The notes under the pieces: generated by a model | Told to the model about the DNA's origin: nothing | Seen by the model: only the letters and a program-made list of their open reading frames with translations | Databases searched by the model: none | Program-made: the position numbers and the translations under genes | Shown: positions 1 through 7,540 of the stretch, one piece after another | How positions within the stretch are numbered: the first letter of the stretch is position 1 | Layout of the letters: every line of letters begins with the position of its first letter | Assembly: GCF_006716865.1 (NCBI RefSeq) | Contig: NZ_VFPT01000001.1 | Span: forward strand, 3,591,001 to 3,655,000 | Length of the DNA stretch: 64,000 nucleotides | Source of the DNA: Roseinatronobacter monicus | Lineage (GTDB): Bacteria; Pseudomonadota; Alphaproteobacteria; Rhodobacterales; Rhodobacteraceae | Reading direction: 5' to 3'

Positions 1-77
1 CTCTTGCTGAATGGCAACACCCGCGCTGGTCATGTCCTGACCCGCGCCTTCAACTGTGTTGCAAGCAGCGAGCACTA
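1..77 (-). pseudogene. Entericidin-type lipoprotein, 3' part (cut by IS630 element and by window edge)
   Basis: On the minus strand this stretch continues the reading frame that begins at 1357. With the IS630 element and one TA removed, the product starts MTILRRTLPVLGILVLAAC and continues NTVEGAGQDMTSAG. That is a short signal peptide with lipobox LVLAAC followed by the NTVEGAG(Q/R)D core of the entericidin family, small envelope lipoproteins linked to toxin-antidote or stress roles. The C-terminus lies outside the window. The gene is split by the insertion, so it is almost certainly inactive. The family call rests on the short conserved core and on the exact in-frame repair at the insertion site. 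Confidence 0.8.
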
Positions 78-154
78 GTGCCTCGCTTCGGGGTATTTGA
101 CAGCTTTGATTTTTTCTGAATCTCTGTGGAGCGTAGCAGCTTTCTGGGGGTGAG

Positions 155-646
155 ATGATGACAAGAGGGTGCAAGCCGAAGTATGTAGTTCGACTGACGA
201 CAGAGGAGCGTGAACACCTTGAAGGGATGATCAGAACGGGTCGGCAAGCCGCCTACAGACTGCTGAAGGCGCGGATTTTGCTGAAGGCGGATGTGTCCTC
301 TGATGGCCCGGGATGGGAAGATGCGCGCATTGCCGAGGCATTAGAGACCAGTCTCTCGACTGTTTTCCGCACCCGGCGCCAACTTGTGGAGGAAGGGCTT
401 GAGGCGACTTTAGCGCGCAAAGTTCCAGCGTCGCTTTCACAACCTCGGATCTTCGATGGGCAAGCCGAGGCCAAGCTGATCGCGCTTGCCTGTTCCGAAC
501 CACCCGAAGGATATACGCACTGGACACTCAGGTTGTTGGAAAAGCGGGTTGTCGAACTGGGCATTGTTGAGCAGGCCAGTGATACCACAATCCAACGCAC
601 GCTTAAAAAAACGCGCTCAAACCGCACCGGAACCGGTACTGGGTAA
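155..646 (+). CDS. IS630 transposase, N-terminal frame (HTH DNA-binding part)
   Basis: This frame encodes the N-terminal DNA-binding half of an IS630-type transposase. Two helix-turn-helix-like segments can be seen (about residues 12-90, including IAEALETSLSTVFRTRRQL). Two tandem ATGs (155, 158) follow a GGGGTGAG ribosome-binding site. The conventional frame stops at 646, but the family sequence continues in the -1 frame after the A7 run at 605-611. The joined product reads TLKKNALKPHRNRYW, as in other IS630 transposases. The short frame alone would lack the catalytic domain. Confidence 0.85.
   Translation: MMTRGCKPKYVVRLTTEEREHLEGMIRTGRQAAYRLLKARILLKADVSSDGPGWEDARIAEALETSLSTVFRTRRQLVEEGLEATLARKVPASLSQPRIFDGQAEAKLIALACSEPPEGYTHWTLRLLEKRVVELGIVEQASDTTIQRTLKKTRSNRTGTGTG
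605..611 (+). promoter_or_regulatory. Putative -1 programmed ribosomal frameshift site (A7)
   Basis: Seven consecutive A residues form an A AAA AAA slippery heptamer in the first transposase frame. Slipping back one base moves ribosomes into the catalytic frame at exactly the point where family homology switches frame. IS630 members commonly use this mechanism. No pausing structure downstream was worked out. Confidence 0.75.
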
Positions 647-1305
647 TCCCACCCAAAGCCAACGCTGGTTTCGTGGCGGCCATGGAGAATGTGCTGGACG
701 TCTACACCCGTCCACACGATCAAAACCGTCCGCTGGTTTGTCTGGACGAGACCAGCAAACAATTGACCCGTGAGACCCGCACACCCATTCCCATGCAGCC
801 AGGGCGCGAGGCGCGCCATGACTACGAATATGAACGCGCAGGTGTCGCCAGCCTGTTCATGTTATTCGCTCCTCTGGAGGGCTGGCGCCACGTCGAGATA
901 CGCGATCGACGCACTGCCATCGATTATGCCCATATCCTGCGCGATCTGGCTGATCTCCACTTTCCCTATGCCGAAAAGATCGATCTCGTGCAGGATAATC
1001 TGAACACCCACAACCCTGCATCGCTGTACGAGGCTTTCCCGCCTGCCCAAGCGCGCCGCATCGCACAACGGTTCGAATGGCACTACACGCCAAAACATGG
1101 GTCTTGGCTCAACATCGCTGAATGTGAACTCAGCGTCCTCGCTCGCCAATGTCTGGCCCGGCGCATCCCGGACAAAACTATGCTGAAGGCCGAAGTCGAT
1201 GCATGGACAACAAATCGCAACTCCCAACGCGCCAAAACCAACTGGCAGTTCACAACTCAAGACGCGCGCACAAAGCTTATCCGGCTTTATCCGCAAATCG
1301 AGTGA
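607..1305 (+). CDS. IS630 transposase, catalytic DDE frame (translated by -1 frameshift)
   Basis: This is the catalytic half of the IS630 transposase. The three acidic catalytic positions are in recognisable contexts: VCLDETSK near 740-765, LVQDNLNTH near 985-1010, and GSWLNIAECE near 1100-1130. The frame opens after a TAA at 604, with no good start codon at the natural junction; the first ATG is at 673, inside the conserved VAAMENVLDVY segment. It is therefore probably expressed only as a fusion with the preceding frame. No internal stop is seen, so the transposase looks functional. Confidence 0.85.
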   Translation, partial: KNALKPHRNRYWVIPPKANAGFVAAMENVLDVYTRPHDQNRPLVCLDETSKQLTRETRTPIPMQPGREARHDYEYERAGVASLFMLFAPLEGWRHVEIRDRRTAIDYAHILRDLADLHFPYAEKIDLVQDNLNTHNPASLYEAFPPAQARRIAQRFEWHYTPKHGSWLNIAECELSVLARQCLARRIPDKTMLKAEVDAWTTNRNSQRAKTNWQFTTQDARTKLIRLYPQIE

Positions 1306-1317
1306 ATCGCAGGACTA

Positions 1318-1357
1318 GTATACCCAGCACTGGCAGGGTTCTGCGAAGAATGGTCAT
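1318..1357 (-). pseudogene. Entericidin-type lipoprotein, 5' part (start codon and signal peptide)
   Basis: On the minus strand an AGGAG ribosome-binding site precedes ATG at 1357-1355. The frame encodes MTILRRTLPVLGI before reaching the IS630 end at CTAG. The rest of the gene is at 77-1. Fusing 1357-1318 to 77-1 gives a continuous lipoprotein signal peptide with its cysteine and the entericidin core, so both pieces belong to one interrupted gene. Confidence 0.8.
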
Positions 1358-1527
1358 TTTAGTCACTCCTGTCTGATATTCGCACACAACGCAGCAGGAC
1401 CGATTTCGTTGCAATAAAAGTGCCTTATGCCGAAAACGTGTCAGCTACGCGTGCAGCGCGACGCAGGTTTTTTCGCAGCCCAACGGACCAATTGCGCATT
1501 TCCGGCGTTAGGTGTTCAGAGGTGCCC

Positions 1528-1861
1528 ATGTCCAAAAGCAATGATGACCCAAGCCTGAGCGAAATTCTCGATACGCTCGAAGATGCCGGAGATGCGGAGC
1601 ACGTGACCATCAACCAGATCCTTGAAGGGTTTGGAGATCGTTCACTGGCCCCGATCCTGCTGGTTCCGGCGATGATTACCGCCACCCCGATTTCAGGCAT
1701 TCCCGGTGTGCCCACAATCACGGGGCTGATCGTCGGATTGATCGTTGTGCAGATGTTGATGGGACGCAATACGCTGTGGGTGCCGCAGACCATTGGCAAA
1801 CGCGGCATATCAAAAGACAAAATGGCGAAATCTGTCAGGGTTCTGCGCAAACCTGTGGGCT
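1528..1861 (+). pseudogene. exoD: ExoD family protein, 5' part (interrupted by IS1634-like element)
   Basis: Start ATG at 1528 follows AGAGG, and the product begins MSKSNDDPSLSEILDTLEDA. It encodes the N-terminal 111 residues of an ExoD-like membrane protein, a family linked to exopolysaccharide production and alkali tolerance in rhizobia. The segment ILLVPAMITATPISGIPGVP and the following hydrophobic helix are typical. The frame is cut after VLRKPVG at 1861 by a composite insertion sequence; the remainder is at 6179-6429. The two pieces plus one copy of the TGGGCT duplication give an uninterrupted 194-residue protein, the normal family length. The gene is disrupted in this genome. Confidence 0.88.
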
Positions 1862-1875
1862 CTCAAGTTCGACAG
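1862..1875 (+). repeat. Left terminal inverted repeat of IS copy A
   Basis: CTCAAGTTCGACAG pairs with the inward-read right end CCCAACTTCGACAC (6172-6159), 11 of 14 positions matching, directly inside the TGGGCT duplications. Confidence 0.8.
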
Positions 1876-1939
1876 CAAAACCGCTAAGTCATTGATATTA
1901 TTCGGACGGATTGCCCGAAAATGTACTACATGAAGCAGA

Positions 1940-2239
1940 TTAGGCAGGTTTTGGAAGGTCTAGCGCTTCAAATAACTCCAACTGTTCAGGCGATGATTTT
2001 GTTGTTCCTTCGAGCGCTGTTTCAGCGACTTGGAACTGGTGGCGATGGATTCGTGACAAGAGATCCAATGAAGCTTGTGGGCTCGCGCTGTGCCCCTTGG
2101 CTTTCAAGCGCATACGCATGACGCGGTGAAGCGTAAGAGCGAGGAAGCAGATCAACGCATGAGCGCGGATGCGATCTGGCAGCCTATGGTGGACAGGCGC
2201 GATCTCGATGTCGGATTTCAGGACGCGAAAGCCACGCTC
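1940..2239 (-). pseudogene. IS1634-like transposase copy A, C-terminal part
   Basis: This encodes the last 99 residues of the transposase. It begins with the inferred catalytic glutamate region ERGFRVLKSDIEIAPVHHR and ends PEQLELFEALDLPKPA. The segment carries the E-(6)-K part of the Y-(2)-R-(3)-E-(6)-K signature of IS4/IS1634-type transposases. It is separated from the N-terminal part (6014-4653) by the nested recombinase element; fusing them gives a 553-residue protein in frame. It has no start codon of its own at the junction and is not expected to be expressed separately. Confidence 0.85.
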
Positions 2240-2250
2240 GATATACCATA
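2231..2250 (-). other. Recombination junction, nested element copy A with transposase 3' part
   Basis: On the minus strand the junction reads GGTATATC-GA-GCGTGGC. GA at 2239-2238 is the first two bases of the transposase glutamate codon GAG and is also found at the other junction. This is inferred as the crossover dinucleotide. Copy B has the same sequence. Confidence 0.7.
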
Positions 2251-2344
2251 GAGCCTGCCTCTTATAACTTGACAGAGCATGATGATCCCCCCAGAATCGG
2301 ATTTGAAGCGCTTCGCGCGCTCGCACGCTGGATGGGATCACGCG

Positions 2345-2593
2345 ATGAGCGAAGTACCGTCAGTTCCAGAATTTCAGATGCTGCCGTTGGATCGACGGCA
2401 GGAGGCCATCGCACTGTTGGGGCGGATGGCGCTGCGCCAGATCCGCAGCGCGATCGAGACCAAGGAGAGCGATGATGACGTCAGAATCGATCATGGTCCC
2501 GCGCGCCCAGAGTTTACCCGAGAAAGTCTGCGGACAGCATCGCGATCGCCAAGCGATCGTTTATATTCGCCAATCAACGCTGCAGCAGGTTGA
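2345..2593 (+). CDS. Small hypothetical protein in the nested element (82 aa)
   Basis: A short frame starts ATG at 2345 and encodes MSEVPSVPEFQMLPLDRRQE followed by a predicted amphipathic helix. It overlaps the first 122 bases of the recombinase gene in another frame. I do not recognise a family. An earlier in-frame ATG lies at 2279. The same sequence is present in copy B. A different overlapping frame (2269-2475) ends right at the recombinase start and is an alternative. If real, its place directly before an integrase would suit a recombination accessory factor, but that is only positional inference. Confidence 0.35.
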   Translation: MSEVPSVPEFQMLPLDRRQEAIALLGRMALRQIRSAIETKESDDDVRIDHGPARPEFTRESLRTASRSPSDRLYSPINAAAG

Positions 2594-4628
2594 GCGCAAT
2601 CAGGAATCGACACGGCTGCAATACGCTCTGGTTGACCGGGCTTTCGCACTTGGCTGGCCGCGGGAAGCGATCGTCGTGGTCGACGATGATCTGGGACGCT
2701 CGGGCGCCTCGATCGAGGGACGGCTTGGCTTTCAGCGGCTGGTAGCAGAAGTCGGACTGGGTCGTGTCGGATTGGTCCTTGGGGTCGAGATGTCACGGCT
2801 TGCGCGCTCGTGCCGGGACTGGCACCAGTTGTTGGAGATTTGCTCCCTATTCGATACATTGATTGCGGATGCCGATGGCGTTTACGACCCATCGAATTTC
2901 AACGATAGGCTCCTGTTAGGCTTAAAGGGGACAATGAGCGAGGCCGAACTGCATATTATCAAGGCAAGAATGCTGGAGGGGCGACGTGCGAAGGCCCGGC
3001 GCGGCGAACTCGCAAAGAGTTTGCCAGCGGGTTATGTAGCGCGCCCGTCGGGGGAGGTCATCTTCGAACCTGATGAACAGGCCCAGGGCGTCATCCGTCT
3101 TATCTTTGATTTGTTTGAGCGGCTGCGGTCGGTTGGAGGTGTGCTGCGGTATCTGAACGAGCACAATATACAGATGCCGATACGCAGGAAAGATGGCCCG
3201 ACCAAGGGTGATCTTGAGTGGCGCCGCCCAAGCCGAGCCACGCTGCATAACCTGTTCAACAATCCTATTTATGCCGGTGTGTATGCCTGGGGTGCGCGGC
3301 CCGTCGACAGGCGGCGCCAGAAGCCGGGGCGTCCTGGAACCGGGCGCTGCGTGAAGGCGCCGGACAATGTCGAGGTGTTTCTGCCAGACCGGTTGCCGGC
3401 CTATATCAGCTTGGAGCAATTCGAGAGCATCCAAGCGCAGATTAGGGCCAACCTGCCGAGCGCGCAGGGGCCGGTCCGGGCTGGAAGCGCTTTGCTATCG
3501 GGCATGGTGATTTGTGGCGCGTGCGGCTTGAGGATGCAGCCAACCTATAACAACAATGGTCAAGTCGCGCGCTACATCTGCAATGGCATGCACATGGCCT
3601 ACGCAGAACCAATCTGTCAGTCGCTTAAAGCGGCCCCGGTTGATGAGGCTGTGTCGCGCGCTATCCTGCGATCGCTGGAACCAGCCGCGCTCGAGATCAG
3701 TCTTGCGGTCGCCAGCGACCTTGAAGCGGAACGCAAATCTCTCGATCGTCAATGGCAGCAGCGTCTTGAGCGCGCCCAATTCGAGGTTGATCGCGCCCGG
3801 CGGAGTTATGCCAGCGTCGAGCCAGAGAACCGACTGGTTGCGCGTAGTCTCGAGAAGAGTTGGGAAGAGGCGCTGGCGAGCCAAGCGCGCCTCATGGTTG
3901 ATTATGACCGCTTCCAGCGCGAACGTCTGCAAGCACCGAGCCGCACTGAACTGGAGGCGATCCGTACCCTTACCCAAGATCTCCCCGCGCTTTGGCAGGC
4001 GGCAACAACCACACAAAGAGAACGACAGGAAATTGTACGGCTGCTGCTCGAAAGGGTTATCATCAAGATGGTTGATGACACCGAGCATGTGGAGGTCACG
4101 TGTCATTGGCATGGCGGCAATCAAACGATGCACAAGGTGATCCGTCCTGTCGCGCGGATCACCGCGCTCAGCAGCTATCCGGCACTGATTGCGCGCATGA
4201 AGGAACTCTACGAAGCTGGCCACAGTAGCCGCTGCATTGCCAATATTCTCAACGAAGAAGGCTTTGCCCCCCCCAAGCGTCGTAACACCTATACCCCCGA
4301 AATGGTCCGCCACCGCCTGGTTGCGGCGGGCATCGCCAAACCACAGCGCAAAAAACCCAGCGCCTCAGCGATGATTGTGCGCGAACCCGACGAGTGGACA
4401 ATCCGAGAATTAGCCGAAGCCATCGGCATGCCTCAAGCGACCCTGTATTATTGGGTCGCCAACGGCCGCCTAAGCAGCCGCCTGGTTAAACATGACCGCA
4501 AACCGGTGAAGCTGGTGACTGCTGACGCGACAATGATCGAGGATCTTAAAGCGATCCGCGCGAGCCCGCCCCACCTGAGGCGCCTGCCGCCCCGGCAAAG
4601 CGCAGAACAACTTAAACTTATCACTTGA
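2472..4628 (+). CDS. Large serine recombinase (resolvase/invertase-type integrase), copy A
   Basis: This 718-residue protein is a large serine recombinase expected to cut and rejoin att sites through a phosphoserine. The resolvase catalytic domain spans about residues 27-170, with Tyr-Ile-Arg-Gln-Ser placing the nucleophile at Ser35. A Recombinase domain follows (about 190-310), then a zinc ribbon with Cys348, Cys351, Cys370 and Cys382, and a charged probably coiled-coil segment (about 405-470). Additional C-terminal segments look like DNA-binding helix-turn-helix units (about 570-620 and 640-680, WTIRELAEAIGMPQATLYYW). The protein matches copy B except for Ala599 here versus Val there. The start is chosen at the first of two ATGs (2472); an AAGGAGAG-like ribosome-binding site lies directly upstream. 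Confidence 0.9.
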   Translation: MMTSESIMVPRAQSLPEKVCGQHRDRQAIVYIRQSTLQQVERNQESTRLQYALVDRAFALGWPREAIVVVDDDLGRSGASIEGRLGFQRLVAEVGLGRVGLVLGVEMSRLARSCRDWHQLLEICSLFDTLIADADGVYDPSNFNDRLLLGLKGTMSEAELHIIKARMLEGRRAKARRGELAKSLPAGYVARPSGEVIFEPDEQAQGVIRLIFDLFERLRSVGGVLRYLNEHNIQMPIRRKDGPTKGDLEWRRPSRATLHNLFNNPIYAGVYAWGARPVDRRRQKPGRPGTGRCVKAPDNVEVFLPDRLPAYISLEQFESIQAQIRANLPSAQGPVRAGSALLSGMVICGACGLRMQPTYNNNGQVARYICNGMHMAYAEPICQSLKAAPVDEAVSRAILRSLEPAALEISLAVASDLEAERKSLDRQWQQRLERAQFEVDRARRSYASVEPENRLVARSLEKSWEEALASQARLMVDYDRFQRERLQAPSRTELEAIRTLTQDLPALWQAATTTQRERQEIVRLLLERVIIKMVDDTEHVEVTCHWHGGNQTMHKVIRPVARITALSSYPALIARMKELYEAGHSSRCIANILNEEGFAPPKRRNTYTPEMVRHRLVAAGIAKPQRKKPSASAMIVREPDEWTIRELAEAIGMPQATLYYWVANGRLSSRLVKHDRKPVKLVTADATMIEDLKAIRASPPHLRRLPPRQSAEQLKLIT

Positions 4629-4644
4629 GAGTCGAAATGTCTGG

Positions 4645-4660
4645 TCGATATCAATATCGC
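4645..4660 (-). other. Recombination junction, nested element copy A with transposase 5' part
   Basis: On the minus strand the junction reads GCGATATT-GA-TATCGACC. The transposase sequence ends AGC GAT ATT (Ser-Asp-Ile) and GA at 4652-4651 is the inferred core. Copy B has GATATC-GA-TATCGACC, so divergence starts immediately outside the core. Confidence 0.7.
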
Positions 4661-6014
4661 TTAATTCCTTGTATTTCCGAACAGTTTCTTCCGGCGTTAT
4701 CTCAGGAACATTGGTCAGCAGGACCAGTTTGCCGTCAAACAGGGCGGCCTGGGCGATAGCGTCCTCATCCACTGTCCAACTGAAGCGCTCGGCTTCCATG
4801 TCCACTTTGACGAAGCGGGCGAGTTCTGCGTCGGAAATGGCGCGGCCAAAGCGGCTGTAGGCGCCACGGTCGGATGCCTTCCGGCCCTTTGCAAGCTTTC
4901 CTTCATCTTGTCTATCAAGCTTTGCGACCATGGCGTTGCCCATGGCCTCCAACTCATCAATCCGCGCCTGTCGGCTTTCACCTTGCTCGAGAGCGCGCTT
5001 GGCATCATGCGCGACAATCAGGCGATGGCCTTCAAAGCTGGCCTCACACAGCCCGTCACCGTCGTTAAAATCGAAGTCCTGGAAGGTTTTGACCAAATCG
5101 CTGTAACGCCGTGCTGGCACGGCCAGAATGAATTCGAGTTTGCGCCCGCCTTGATCAGCCATCTCTGTCAGATGTTGGATATTGTCCAAGCTGAGCAGCC
5201 CCCGATCCGCCACCAGAATGATGCGCTGGATGGGGAAACGTTCCAGTACTGTCGTGAGCATGCCCTGTAGGGTCTTGGTCTCGGACACATTGCCTGGATG
5301 CACTGTGTGCATGAGCGGCAGGCCTTCAGCAGTCTGCACTACGCCCAGAACAAACTGGCGCGCAACAGCGCCTTTCTCCTTGTTCATGCCAAAGGCGCGC
5401 AGGTCATCTTCCAGCTTCCCCTCACCATGAATGCGCACAGTGGTCAGATCGTAGAAAACCATCGTCAGGTCATGATCGACAAGGGGGCGGATTTGACGGG
5501 CCAAGGCGTCCTCAACAGCCTCAGCGTTGTTCATCAGCGCGTCCATGGCGCGAAGCAAATGCTGATGGGTGACAGTCTCTGGCATCGCTGGCATCGCCAC
5601 GGTCTCCAGCCAGCGCAGGCAGCCCAGCTTGCTTGTCGGGTCGCAGAGACGATTGAACACCATCGCCCGCACGAGGGCTTCGACATCAATACTGCGCTTG
5701 CCAGAGCGTAGTGCTCGGTTCAGGGCACGATCAAAGCCCAAATCTTTCCATAGCTCATGCAGTGCAAAGACATTCCCATAGGATAGCGCGGCATCAAATG
5801 TAACATTCAGCTTTGGCGGCTCTTCGCGGCCAGCCACACGTCCAGCCACACGTGTGAGGCCTCGAATGAGGGTATCCAGGGTACCGTCTTTCAATTTGTC
5901 TGCGCGGCCCAGCTTGGCAATGATGCGTGTCCGCGGCTGTCCAGCCTCGTTTCGATAAGCCTCAACGATTTGCAGGTAGCGGCGTCCGCCACTTTCGGTC
6001 ACGCGAAGATACAT
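4653..6014 (-). pseudogene. IS1634-like transposase copy A, N-terminal part (DDE, split)
   Basis: This encodes 454 residues from MYLRVTESGGRRYLQIVEAY to the junction after KYKELSDI. It includes the first two catalytic aspartates (FYDLTTVRIHG and ILVADRGLLSLDN contexts). The third catalytic residue, Glu in DIERGFRVLK, lies on the other side of the nested element at 2239. Instead of stopping at the junction, the frame runs on through 60 element-encoded residues to a stop at 4470, antisense to the recombinase C-terminus. That truncated product lacks the catalytic Glu, so no active transposase is expected unless the nested element excises. Confidence 0.87.
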
Positions 6015-6158
6015 GTGAGCAAAATTAGATAATTTAACCCAGCCTGTAAACGAATAATTGGCTAAAAAATGTACTACACAAAATCAGTCGGCGTACGTGG
6101 CTAACCCATTGAATTATCTATCGCCACATCCCCTCAAACAGCAAAATTTAACCCGCAA

Positions 6159-6172
6159 GTGTCGAAGTTGGG
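6159..6172 (-). repeat. Right terminal inverted repeat of IS copy A
   Basis: Read inward this end is CCCAACTTCGACAC, matching the ends of copy B (CCCAACTTCGACAG). The TGGGCT target duplication follows at 6173-6178. Confidence 0.8.
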
Positions 6173-6178
6173 TGGGCT

Positions 6179-6429
6179 GGCTGGACCGGATGATGAAGCC
6201 GCGCATGGCTTGGTTGGCCAAACTGCCGTGGAATTATGTGGCCCTGCTGACCTGTCTGGCCATCGCCGTGACCACGCCCCTGATGGAGTTTTTGCCCTTT
6301 GTCATCTCAATCGCTGCGGTTGCAATCGGCGTTTTTGCGGCAGGGATACTGATGCGTGACGGGTTGGTCATGCTGATTGGCTATGCACTTACTGCGATTC
6401 TGGTCTTCGCAAGCGTGCAGGTTGCCTGA
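6179..6429 (+). pseudogene. exoD: ExoD family protein, 3' part
   Basis: This is the C-terminal half of exoD, reading WLDRMMKPRMAWLAKLPWN followed by two or three hydrophobic helices and ending ALTAILVFASVQVA. The first codon is completed by the T at 1861, so the joined sequence is VLRKPVGWLDRMMKPR, as expected for ExoD. A frame upstream of 6179 back to 6058 is IS sequence, not exoD. The gene is convergent with cobS, whose stop is 43 bp away. It carries no ribosome-binding site of its own and is a remnant. Confidence 0.87.
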
Positions 6430-6472
6430 CCCAGCGATGCCGGATCAGACCTGTCGGATTTGCAAAAGCAGG

Positions 6473-7444
6473 TTAGCCCAGCGACATGCTGACGGCGGAT
6501 TCCGGCAATTCCTCATCAAAGCAGCGCTGGTAGAATTCGGCCACTGTCTGGCGTTCCAGCTCGTCGCATTTGTTCAGGAAAGACAGCCGGAACGCATAGC
6601 CGACCGAGCGGAAAATGCGCGCATTCTCGGCCCAATTGATGACAGTCCGGGGTGACATGACGGTGGACAGATCGCCATTCATAAAGGCTGTGCGCGTCAT
6701 ATCCGCGACGGTGACCATCTGGCTGATCTCTTGCCGCCCTTTGGCCGTGTTATAGGCGGGGCTTTTGGACAGCACGATGGCGGTTTCCGCGTCATGGCTC
6801 AGGTAATTCAGGGTAGCCACCAGCGACCAGCGGTCCATCTGCGCCTGATTGATCTGTTGCACGCCGTGATACAGACCCGTTGTATCGCCAAGGCCCACCG
6901 TGTTGGCCGTTGCGAACAGCCGGAAAGACGGGTGCGGGGTGATGATTTCGTTCTGGTCCAGCAGGGTCAGCTTGCCATCATGTTCCAGCACGCGCTGGAT
7001 GACGAACATCACGTCCGGGCGGCCCGCATCATATTCGTCAAACACAATTGCCACAGGGTTGCGCAGCGCCCAAGGCAGGATGCCTTCCTGAAACTCGGTC
7101 ACTTGCGCGCCGTCGCGCAGCTTGATCGCATCCTTGCCGATCATGTCAATCCGCGAGATATGGCTGTCGAGGTTCACCCGCACCGCAGGCCAGTTCAACC
7201 GCGCGGCCACCTGTTCGATATGGGTGGATTTGCCTGTGCCGTGATATCCCTGAATCATCACCCGCCGATTATAGGCAAAGCCTGCCAGAATCGCGAGGGT
7301 GGTGTCGGGGTCAAACTTGTAGGTTGGGTCAAGGGCCGGCACGCGGTCGGTCGCTTCGGCGAATGCCTTTACCTTCATGTCCGAGTCTACCCCGAACACA
7401 TCGCGGACCGAAATTTCTTCGGTTGGCTTTTCCGATGCCGTCAT
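6473..7444 (-). CDS. cobS: Aerobic cobaltochelatase subunit CobS
   Basis: CobS is the MoxR-like AAA+ subunit that, with CobT, drives ATP-dependent cobalt insertion by CobN into hydrogenobyrinate a,c-diamide in aerobic B12 synthesis. The 323-residue protein has Walker [10 protein letters not shown] at residues 66-74, a Walker B region [15 protein letters not shown] and a sensor-like [14 protein letters not shown]. These fit the family closely over its usual length. It stands about 20 kb from the main cob cluster, and cobT, often its neighbour, is not adjacent here. It is convergent with the interrupted exoD. Confidence 0.95.
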   Translation of the reverse strand: MTASEKPTEEISVRDVFGVDSDMKVKAFAEATDRVPALDPTYKFDPDTTLAILAGFAYNRRVMIQGYHGTGKSTHIEQVAARLNWPAVRVNLDSHISRIDMIGKDAIKLRDGAQVTEFQEGILPWALRNPVAIVFDEYDAGRPDVMFVIQRVLEHDGKLTLLDQNEIITPHPSFRLFATANTVGLGDTTGLYHGVQQINQAQMDRWSLVATLNYLSHDAETAIVLSKSPAYNTAKGRQEISQMVTVADMTRTAFMNGDLSTVMSPRTVINWAENARIFRSVGYAFRLSFLNKCDELERQTVAEFYQRCFDEELPESAVSMSLG

Positions 7445-7540
7445 GCTGTCACGTCCCGCCTGAATTTATGTCCTTACGCCCTGTCGGGCCTCTCGGTGCC
7501 AGATGTGAAACATATCCCGCGCAGGTGCAAGGGGAAGGGG

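Larger units (their letters stand above)
78..1315 (+). mobile_element. IS630-family insertion sequence, apparently complete
   Basis: The element is bounded by CTAG at 75-78 and CTAG at 1315-1318, the tetranucleotide preferred by IS630, with TA (76-77 and 1316-1317) as the duplicated target. Its ends form imperfect inverted repeats: left GTGCCTCGCTTCGGGG, right read inward GTCCTGCGATTCACTC. It carries two overlapping reading frames that make one DDE transposase through a -1 frameshift. It disrupts an entericidin-type gene on the minus strand; deleting 78-1317 restores that frame exactly. Confidence 0.88.
2240..4652 (+). mobile_element. Nested large-serine-recombinase mobile element, copy A (2413 bp)
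   Basis: The unit contains a large serine recombinase gene and one small upstream frame. It lies in the codon for the inferred catalytic glutamate of the IS1634-like transposase. Boundaries come from comparison with copy B (51134-53546): sequence is near-identical inside and diverges in the flanking transposase. There is no duplication longer than the GA core and no long terminal inverted repeats, as expected for serine-recombinase integration rather than DDE transposition. Deleting 2240-4652 restores the transposase frame. The recombinase stop codon is only 24 bp from the right end. Confidence 0.85.
1862..6172 (-). mobile_element. IS1634-like insertion sequence (copy A) carrying a nested recombinase element
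   Basis: The element is flanked by 6-bp direct repeats TGGGCT (1856-1861 and 6173-6178) and has imperfect terminal inverted repeats (CTCAAGTTCGACAG on the left, CCCAACTTCGACAC read inward on the right). Total length is 4311 bp; without the nested 2413-bp unit the IS is 1898 bp, a normal size for this family, with C-terminated ends and a 6-bp duplication. It inserted into exoD. The transposase gene lies on the minus strand and is split by the nested unit. Copy B at 49616-53922 is a related but clearly diverged IS. Confidence 0.88.

Noticed and set aside
6058..6178. N-terminal extension of the frame ending at 6429 as a separate small gene
   Set aside because: The first 115 bases or so are the IS terminal region; only 6179-6429 is exoD sequence.
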